Assembly: GCA_947372235.1 (NCBI GenBank)
Contig: CANBSW010000012.1
Location: 1-47,404 of the forward strand
DNA length: 47,404 nt
From: Chitinophagaceae bacterium
GTDB taxonomy: Bacteria > Bacteroidota > Bacteroidia > Chitinophagales > Chitinophagaceae
Direction of reading: 5' to 3'
Below are positions 8,101 to 16,400 of the stretch, piece by piece. Below the pieces are notes generated by a model. It did no database searches and was not told the origin of the DNA. It saw only the letters and a program-made list of their open reading frames with translations. The translations under genes and the position numbers were made by a program. Every line of letters begins with the position of its first letter. Within the stretch, counting starts at the first letter, position 1.

Positions 8101-10297
8101 GGCAGATGTTAAATCATTATTACAATCAACTGCCTACAGAAATGGATTAACACTATCTGCCAGCAGAAACTTTGATTTTAGAAGAGGTGCCGGTTTCGCA
8201 CAGGGCGATGCTGCTATGAAATCTTTTGCAAAACCAAAACCACAATTAAAAAAACTGGTATTGGCCGATGCAACGGCAACTCCCGGTTTACAGGAAGTGG
8301 TAATGCGGTTACAGGGCGATTTTATCAGTGAAACATCTGTCGTTACTATGAATGGTATCACACTTACTTCTACCTGGGTGAGTAATCAGGAAATAACTGC
8401 TAAAATACCTTCATTTACGGGCAATCCTTTTGTTCAGATATTTACCAACGCAATTGCGCCAAACGGTAATGATGGTGGGTATTCAGATTCCCTTCCTGTA
8501 TTATTACAGGCCAGAAGAAAAGTAACGATTACCGTACAAAGCGATACCAAAAAATATGGCGAACAGATCCCCAACTTTGGTTATACAATGTTGGTAGATA
8601 ATTTGCCATTAACGGCAACAGGTTTAACACTTCAAAACCTGAATATTGGATCGATTGGATTTAAAACTGCGGCCACCAGTAAAAGCAATATTGGAAACTA
8701 TACGGTTACTCCTTATATCATTCCTTTAAACAGTGTGGATAGTGCCGTAAGAGGAGCCAACTCACGTTACAATTTCCAGTTTACTGAGGGTACACTTGCA
8801 ATCAAACGAATGCCATTGGTGATCACACCAAAAGATATGACCATTAAATATGGGGATAAAATAGCCGGTATTGATTATACATACGGTTATGATAATACCA
8901 ACATCCCTGCAGGAGAAAGAGCAGATCTTCTTGATTTTATTCAACGATCCCATAAAGCCGGTATTGTAGATTCTGTAATTGGATTAACCAACGATAAGGC
9001 CGTAGTAGGCGGTAAAACATTAACCGCTGCAGACCTTACCAATCTTGGATTTATGGCAAGTGGCTATGCATTGGTAAACGGCTATGCACTCGTAAACGGA
9101 TATGCTTTGGTAAACGGATACGCATTGGTAAACGGTTATGCATTAGTGAACGGCTATGCGCTTGTGAATGGTTATGCATTGGTAAACGGTTATGCACTGG
9201 TAAATAATTATGTAATTGATGTGCCTGCTGCCTCTATATTAGAATACAAAGCCAATCCAAATTCAACTACACTCACCAATGGATATGCATTAGTGAATGG
9301 CTATGCACTCGTTAACGGATACGCATTAGTAAATGGATATGCGCTTGTTAACGGATACGCATTAGTAAATGGTTATGCCCTGGTGAATGGTTACGCATTG
9401 GTAAATGGTTATGCGTTGGTAAACGGCTATGCCTTAGTGAATGGGTATGCCTTAGTAAATGGCTATGCATTGGTAAATGGTTATGCGCTTGTGAACGGGT
9501 ATGCATTGGTAAATGGCTATGCACTTGTTAACTCTGCCGATATTGATCCGGGTAATAATAAAAATCAGGTGATTATTTTAAATCAGACAGATGGACATTC
9601 AACGGATCCTGTTACGTTGGAGAAAGTTGCCAAATCAATTAATCTGATTACCGGACTAAGTGTGGGATCACATTATATCGTTCCTGCAGCATACAACTCA
9701 TTCAATTTTGAGATCACTTATGGTGTTGGAAACCTTACGGTAAATCCGGGTACGTTGAACATACAAACAAAAGATACAACCATGAACTATGGTGGTTCTC
9801 TTCCAGCATTTTACAGTACACTAACCGGTATTGCATACAATGATAAAGTACAGGATATCGTATCAGGTCCACCAACCTATACAGTGTTGGATGCACAAAA
9901 CAATCCGGTATTACCTGGTGCATTAAAACCGGGAACTTATCAGGTTATGCCAAGTGCTTCACCATTGGTAGCACCATCTAACTATACTGCCAATTATCTT
10001 CCAGGCATGTTAACGGTAATTGGAGATGCATTAACGATTAGAGCAAATGATGTTACCATAACAGAAGGTGCTCCATTACCAACTTTCACATCTTCATTTA
10101 CAGGATTAAAAACCCCTTCAGATGCAACCCTGTTATCACCGGTAATAAACTATACGATTACGGATGCACAGAACAATATAGTAACAGGGCCGGTACTTTC
10201 CAAAGGATTGTATGTGATCAGACCAAGTATCAGCAGCACAACTGTGGGTTCGAATTATCTGAAGAAATATGAGTATGGAATTTTGTATGTAAAATAA
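5156..10297 (+). CDS. Giant secreted sedolisin/subtilisin-like protease with MBG domains and NGYALV repeats
   Basis: A 1713-residue exported protein. A signal peptide (hydrophobic run ending IIQAQ) starts at residue 1 or at M10 (5183). Residues about 33-370 are a Gly/Asn/Thr-rich beta-repeat region with an acidic run near 304-322. A PKD/Ig-like segment follows (about 378-460). The peptidase domain (about 595-1010) shows GVLSDSYN (D611), DEGRAMLQILHD (E657, H666), SSAGNFG (N738) and YGTSCAAPH (S955). Several MBG-type domains (ITVQSDTKKYGEQ, ITPKDMTIKYGDK, IQTKDTTMNYGG) follow. The second is interrupted by 8 and 14 copies of NGYALV, at residues 1303-1350 and 1376-1459. No T9SS C-terminal domain is visible; the protein ends in an MBG strand. 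It likely acts at the cell surface, but its substrate is unknown. The next giant gene lies 111 bp downstream. Confidence 0.8.
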   Translation: MKLYFKCSAMHLHKKIIALTLLGFLPVIIQAQQLKITDFVLFGGNGNCPTGQGQKAPLFPGCSVFIGPSADIKSGAIGSYRLIKTGTNINVGGNIFSGGTVQLGNNTTITGKITAANSTKFAGNVIDIGNKTSISGNIDAAGNILIGGGTVKGRVTHPTGTIYNGPAPTGGNIVATPVLPVMPSMPSITNFPAAGTVNITSTKTIAPGSYGNLTLTGKQKITFSGPGVYVFKQIKNTGNKNSFIYDFKNSAKGAIYIYVYSDVDVNIHTVKIQNGGAANRIFLETHGTGATSPNGTFAFTSGNRSSSDDADDDSDGDKDDKDDNNRNVKWTGTVWAPYAGINIGSGSDESSITGAFWSGTQINIGTNVTINYSPFILCNPPNVNAGSDKNLNCSIGSVVLNGVSTTSNAQFNWTTANGRFVSGSNTATPTVNAKGIYILTVTDPNGGCTANDTVVVTYTPCIVPYYAPPDSGKVKNLIGAELTQLAKSTGPIPDSVKTIFRVGNDSVMVEVIARTGQYTTLKALLQTAPYGMTNLINNGPTTLFITGKMPIRNVKKLDSLPLLINYCRPVFLPISNGGVVTTQGDKAMGTDNVKNGYDVQGSGVRIGVLSDSYNTLPGDPAKTDRDNGDLPGGANDTINPTPVHVLLDYPFGTSRDEGRAMLQILHDIAPKAKLSFRTGFISPGDFAQGIIELQQDSCNVIVDDVTFITEPFFQDGVVSKAVDQVTSQGVTYVSSAGNFGNKSYESMYTPVPAPAGFAGTAHDFGGGNVFQKVTLNPGTYTIVLQWQDFIYSNGQTQTGSNNDLDIYITDNFGNTIFGYNRDNSGGDPIEILPFEVTATTQANIMITRASGSSNVNFKYVVFRGKIEFASGYAGASSIIGQANSQGAITVGATAFSNTPAYGGVITPEDFSSMGGTFINGIVRNKPDFLAPDGVATTVNLGGTQTGPYPLFYGTSCAAPHLAGTIALLIEGKKKYASQTMSPADVKSLLQSTAYRNGLTLSASRNFDFRRGAGFAQGDAAMKSFAKPKPQLKKLVLADATATPGLQEVVMRLQGDFISETSVVTMNGITLTSTWVSNQEITAKIPSFTGNPFVQIFTNAIAPNGNDGGYSDSLPVLLQARRKVTITVQSDTKKYGEQIPNFGYTMLVDNLPLTATGLTLQNLNIGSIGFKTAATSKSNIGNYTVTPYIIPLNSVDSAVRGANSRYNFQFTEGTLAIKRMPLVITPKDMTIKYGDKIAGIDYTYGYDNTNIPAGERADLLDFIQRSHKAGIVDSVIGLTNDKAVVGGKTLTAADLTNLGFMASGYALVNGYALVNGYALVNGYALVNGYALVNGYALVNGYALVNGYALVNNYVIDVPAASILEYKANPNSTTLTNGYALVNGYALVNGYALVNGYALVNGYALVNGYALVNGYALVNGYALVNGYALVNGYALVNGYALVNGYALVNGYALVNGYALVNSADIDPGNNKNQVIILNQTDGHSTDPVTLEKVAKSINLITGLSVGSHYIVPAAYNSFNFEITYGVGNLTVNPGTLNIQTKDTTMNYGGSLPAFYSTLTGIAYNDKVQDIVSGPPTYTVLDAQNNPVLPGALKPGTYQVMPSASPLVAPSNYTANYLPGMLTVIGDALTIRANDVTITEGAPLPTFTSSFTGLKTPSDATLLSPVINYTITDAQNNIVTGPVLSKGLYVIRPSISSTTVGSNYLKKYEYGILYVK
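9062..9205 (+). repeat. NGYALV hexapeptide block 1: eight tandem 18-bp units
   Basis: Eight consecutive 18-bp units encode Gly-Tyr-Ala-Leu-Val-Asn without a single amino-acid change, residues 1303-1350. The DNA units differ at most synonymous positions: Gly GGC/GGA/GGT, Tyr TAT/TAC, Ala GCA/GCT/GCG, Leu TTG/CTC/TTA/CTT/CTG, Val GTA/GTG and Asn AAC/AAT. The block then decays to NNYVID. Confidence 0.95.
9281..9532 (+). repeat. NGYALV hexapeptide block 2: fourteen tandem 18-bp units
   Basis: Fourteen consecutive 18-bp units encode the same hexapeptide, residues 1376-1459. A 25-residue non-repetitive spacer separates them from block 1. Every amino acid is conserved, with heavy synonymous variation. 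Units 3 and 5 are identical in DNA, suggesting a local 36-bp duplication, but most units differ. Confidence 0.95.
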
Positions 10298-10353
10298 AAG
10301 AAGCATAAACAACAAGTAAAGTTGATTATAATTTTATAAGAAAGCATTGTAGA

Positions 10354-10392
10354 AAAGCAGTAACTGTATCAGTAAAAAAAAGAAACTGCTTT
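10354..10392. other. Weak hairpin in the spacer between the two giant genes
   Basis: AAAGCAGT (10354-10361) and ACTGCTTT (10385-10392) can pair across a 23-nt A-rich loop, ending 16 bp before the next ATG. It may be a partial terminator or a leader structure; no T-tract follows. Confidence 0.3.
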
Positions 10393-10408
10393 ACATAAAA
10401 AAAATATT

Positions 10409-13400
10409 ATGAAGCGAATCAGGCTACCATTCATAGATCTTTTTAAAAAGAGCAGCTTGCTTTTTGCATTGCTGTTAACCATTACGGTTAGCACAAATGC
10501 ACAGACATTATTTTCAACTGTTGCTGATGCAGTAAATACAGGAGGTAATTGTTACAGGCTTACCACAGCGGAAGTGTCTAAAAGAGGAGCCATTTGGTAT
10601 AACAATAAAATTGACCTGAATAATAATTTTGATATCTCCTACACATTGAATTTTGGAAACAGATCCAGTTGGTCGGGCGGTGATGGGATGGCTTTTGTTT
10701 TACAGCCTGCTGGTTTAACACAAATTGGTATTTCAGGAAGTGGGAAAGGATATGGAAACACTTATGATGCACAAGGGAATATTACGGTACCTGGTATTTC
10801 ACCTTCTGTGGTTGTTGAATATGATACCTATGATGATGTGGGTGGAACCAATGGCCTTGTATCCTTATTATTGAATGGGGATTTCAGACGCACTGTTCCG
10901 GCAAATACCCCTGTAAACCAGGTTTCCATGGGTTTTGTGAATGATGGACTGGAACACACATGTAGAGTAACCTGGAATGCAGGCACCAAAACCATCACTG
11001 TCTATACGGATGGCGTACAAAGATATTCGTATGTAATAGATATAGCAGCTTCTGTTTTTTCAAGCCAGAATATGGTTTATTTTGGTTTCACTGCCGGCAC
11101 CGGTGGTTCAGTTAACCAGCAATCCGTATGTTATAATTCGGCTGCTTCCACATTTACAACTCTATTAACCTTAGGCACCCCCAATTTAACGGATCCCTGT
11201 GCAGGTTTGAATAATGGATCGGCAACTATTAATTTTAGTGGAGGAGTAGCACCTTTTACGGTTACACTTGATAACAACAGTGCTTCTACTATAATTACTT
11301 CTGCAAACAATGCCACATTCAATAATCTCGCGGCTGGCAGTCACGTATTTACAGTAACAGATGCAAATAGTGTTCAGGTTAGCGGAAATTTTGCCTTAAA
11401 TAGTTTGCCGGCAGTAACAGCAACTATCTCTGCATCTGGGTCATTAACTTTATCTTCAGGTCAAAGTGTTACCCTTTCTGCAAGTGCAGGAGCATCCTAT
11501 TTATGGAATAATGGAGCCATTACTCAATCTATTATAGTTAGCAACGCTCAGGTTGGAACCTATACAGTTACCGTAACAAATGGTGGTTGTTCAGCCACAT
11601 CTAGTCCAACTACAGTTAGTGCAGCTGATGCAGCACCAGTGATTATTGTACCAGCAGATATTTCAGTAAACAATGATCAGGGTGTATGTGGTGCCCTTGT
11701 AAACTTTTCCGCTACAGAAACAACGGGTAATCCGGCATCTGTGATATCCTATTCACAAGCACCCGGCAGTATTTTTCCTGTTGGAATTACGGCAGTTACA
11801 GCCACTGCTACAAATTCAGTTGGGGTATCAACCAAAACTTTCAATGTAACAGTTACAGATAATGAGAAACCGGTTTTTGTGATCAATTCTCCTGGAACAG
11901 CAACTGTTACCATACCTGCTATGCAAACTTTTGTGAGTTCTTGTCAAATGATTCCTTTTAACTTTTCCGACCCTTTACCAGCAGGTGCTATAGTTACCGG
12001 AGTTGACCTTACCTATTCAGCGCATGATCAAGGTTATGGTTTTACGGATGGTCCGGATGATCTCTATCTTGATGGTACACATATTGCTTCAAGTGTCTAT
12101 ACACATGCAACACAAACATTTAATACCACTTTTACTGGCGCAATACCGGGTTATGTTTATGGCGGTACTAATGTTTTCGGATTTGTGTTCACTTGTTATC
12201 CGGGATGGCAGGGCTTCATCTTAGGTGGTACCATGACCATTCATTATTCAAGTGCGTTTGGGCCGAAAACAATAAATAATGATGCCGGTACATGTGGGGC
12301 AACTGTAGTTCTTTCTGCTCCTCCAACTTCGGATAATTGTGGTGTAGCCAGTGTAACCAATGATGCTCCGGCAACATTCCCGGTTGGTACTACAAATGTT
12401 ACCTGGACAGCAACAGACATTCATGGAAATACGAATACCATCACTCAGGCAATTACAGTGGTTGATAATCAGCCACCGGTTGTTATTACAAAAGATATTA
12501 TTGTTCAGTTAACCAATGGATCCGCCGCGATCACTGCGGCAGATATAGATAATGGATCAACCGATAATTGTGGCATTGCCAGTTATAGTTTGGATAAGAC
12601 CAGCTTTAATTGCAGCAATGTTGGAACAAATACCGTTACCTTAACTGTTACAGATATTCATGGTAATTCAGCTTCTGCAACAGCTAACGTAATGGTGAAT
12701 GGTGGTGGATCTCCGGCTACAGTCACTGCAAGTGGACCAACCACTTTCTGTTCAGGAGGATCAGTAACCTTATCGGCTTCTGCAGGAAGCAGTTATTTAT
12801 GGAGTACAGGTGAAACCACACAATCCATAAATGTATCTACATCGGGTTCATATACAGTTGCGGTATCCAATTCATTAAATTGTCCCTCTAATTCCGCACC
12901 AACAGTTGTTACTGTAAATCCAATATCTACATTAACCATTACACCGGCAAATCCGGTAATTTGTAGTGGGTCATCACTTACATTAAACAGTGTGATAACA
13001 AATGGTGTAGGTGGCCCGGTTGCAACTCCAATTGTTAGTTCACTTTCAGCGGATGGACAAACTTCTGCGAAGCTGGTAGTTGGTTTGCGTAAACTGGTTA
13101 GTACCTATAATGGTCCGGCTATTCGTTTAAGAAGATCATCTGACGATGCAGAATCAGATTTTGGATTTAGTGGAAATGAATTGGATCTTACAGCCATCAA
13201 CACATTCCTGGGTGGTTCTACAGGATTTGCAACCACCTTATATGATCAGTCAGGCAATGGAGGTGATGTCACTCAAACCAACGCTTCTAATCAACCAACA
13301 TTTGTTTCCAATGGCTTGAATGGTAAGCCTAGCCTGTATATGAGTAGTTCGCAGTTCATGAACAATACTGTAAATTATCCTTCACCTTTCACTGTAGTCT

Positions 13401-16400
13401 ATGCAGCCAGACAAACGGGGCCTAGCAGAAGTAGGATGCTATCCAGTGTTTCAAATAACTGGTTATTGGGCTGGTGGGGCACTTTAAAAGGAATTGCTTA
13501 TTATGAGGGATGGCTCACACTAACTAATGGTAATGTTTCAAGTAATGGTGATTCCAATCCATATGTGTATACCGGTTCTTCTGACGGAAGCAATAGTTCA
13601 TTCATTTATCAAAACGGAACTTTGCTGGCAAGTACTGCCTCAGGTTTTTCAGGACCTAGTGGCATCAGTTTGAACCGCTCAGGTATTTATGGCGAATCTT
13701 CAGATGGAGACTTTTCAGAAGTATATATTTTTAGTAGCGTACTCAGTACAGACGACAGGCAACTGGTTGAAAACGGCGCTGCTTCTTACTATAGTATTTA
13801 CGCACCATCCAGCAGTATTGCCGGTCCATCACTTACTGTAAATCCTACTACAACTACTGCTTACACAATTAATGCAATTGATGTGAATGGATGTGCGGTA
13901 TCGAACAGCATTACTGTAACTGTAACCAATATCGATGATCAATTGGTTACTGCGGCTCCTGCAACTATTTGTGGAAATGGATCTTCAACGGTAACTGTAG
14001 GTGCATCTCAATTGGGTATTAATTATATATTGCGTAACAACGCAGATAATTCAATTGTAGCAGGACCGATTGCGGGAACAGGTTCAGCGATCAATTTCAA
14101 TACAGGAACTATTTCAGCTACCACCACCTATAATGTGCTGGCAGAAAAACCTTCAGGACAAGGCTCATTGAAATTTGATGGTAATACTAGTTATGTATCA
14201 GTACCGGATAACAATGCATATAATATGAACGCCATTACGCTTGAAGCCATGGTGTTATTCAACGGTTCTCCTAATATCGGAAATGTAATAATGAAAGGTT
14301 ACTATGGATGGGGTATAGAGATCAGGGGTGATGGTGCCATTGAGTGGTGGAATCAGTTTAGTCAAACTGCCGGACCTAATTCAACAGCAGGAGCAGTTCC
14401 GATTGGTCAATGGACACATATTGCTGTAACAGTAGGCGGTGGCCAAACTAAATTCTATGTGAATGGTGTGTTGAATGCAGTTGCCAATGAAGCCATCATT
14501 AATAATAATAACGGTGCACTTTATTTTGGTACCCAAGGAGAATGTCTTTGTAACAACTTTGATGGTAAAATTGATGAGATCCGTATCTGGAATACGGTAA
14601 GAACACAGGCAGAGATTGATGCTAATAAAAACGCTTGTTTAAGTGGAACTGAAAATGGTCTGGTTTCTTTATTCAAATTCAATGATGGAACAGGTACGAT
14701 TACAGCAGATGCCATGGGCGTTTCTAATGGTGTATTGAACAATTTTGATCCAGCTACTGCATGGTCAACTCCTAATCCGGCCATCACTTGTGGATCTGCC
14801 AGCTGTAGTTTACAGATGGAAGTAACTCCTACTGTAACTGTAGATCCATTATCAACTGCAACAATTACAGCGAATGGACCAATTACATTCTGTTCAGGCG
14901 GTTCAGTAACTTTAACAGCAAACCCGGGAACTTCATATTTATGGAATACAGGAGAAACAACTCAGTCAATAACCGTTTCTACCTCCGGAATTTTTGATGT
15001 AACGGTGTCGAATGGTGCCTGTTCTGCTACTTCTTCTTCAACTACTGTCACAGTAAATCCAACACCGGCTACACCTACCATTTCTGCTCCCGGATCATTA
15101 GTAATATGTTCTTCTAGTTCAGTGACTTTAACATCCAGTGCTGTTACAGGCAATACCTGGAGCAATGGTGAAACCACGCAATCTATTATTGTTACACAAG
15201 CTTCTGCCGGTTCTTATACTGTAACTGTTAATAATGGACAATGTTCTGCAACCTCTGCAGCAACGGTTGTAACGAATGCGCCGACTTTTGTATCCAGTAT
15301 TACAGCTTCGGGCCCAACATTAATTTGTAATGGCACTTCTGTTACTTTAACTTTAAATGAACCCGTCCCGGATGTAAGCCGCATCTGGTATAGATTTGAT
15401 CCTGATAACGTATATGATCCAACTTTTACTGCTACAGGGCTTTCGATTCAGGTATCCCAAAGTGGACTTTATGGAATTAATATTGTTGATGCTAATGGTT
15501 GCATTTCCAGCCCTGCCAATACAACTGTTACCGTAAATGCATTGCCTGTTGTTACGATAACTGCAAGTGGACCAACCACTTTCTGTGCCGGCGGCTCAGT
15601 AACTTTAACTTCCAGTTCTCCTACAGGTAATGTGTGGAGCACTGGTGAAACAACGCAGTCGATCGTTGTTACACAATCAGGCAGTTACAATGTATCTATA
15701 ACCAATGCATCTGGTTGTACTTCCAATTCTTCCAATACAATTGTTACCGTAAATCTATTACCGGTTATTACGATCAGTGCCGGTGGACCAACTACTTTCT
15801 GTACAGGTGGTTCTGTAACATTAACTTCCAGTGTTGCTGCAGGTAATGTTTGGAACACCAGTGAAACAACTAAATCGATCATTGTTACACAAACAGGAAA
15901 TTATAGTGTAACTGTTACGAATGCGAATGGTTGTACTGCCAGTTCTGCCAATACAAATGTTACCGTAAATACATTACCGGTTGTTACGATCAGTGCCGGT
16001 GGACCAACTACTTTCTGTACAGGTGGTTCTGTAACATTAACTTCCAGTTCAGCTACCGGTAATGTATGGAGTTCTGGTGAAACCACTCAGTCAATAATTG
16101 TTACTCAAACAGGTAATTACAGTGTAGCTGTAACTAATGCGAATGGTTGTTCTGTTAGCTCTGCCAATACAAATGTTACTGTGAATCCGTTACCGGTTGT
16201 TACAATCAGTATTGGAGGACCTACTACATTCTGTCCGGGAGGTTTGGTGATATTAACTTCCAGTTCTTCCACGGGTAATACCTGGAGTCCGGGAGGTGCC
16301 ACTACTGCATCATTTACAGCAGTACAAAGCGGCAATTATAGTGTGAAAGTAACGGATGTAAATGGCTGCTCAGCTACTTCTGCTTCTGTTTCTGTTACAG

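Noticed and set aside
9062..9532. Impression of a CRISPR or slippage microsatellite array
   Set aside because: There are no spacers of constant length, the reading frame is open throughout, and the units differ at synonymous sites.
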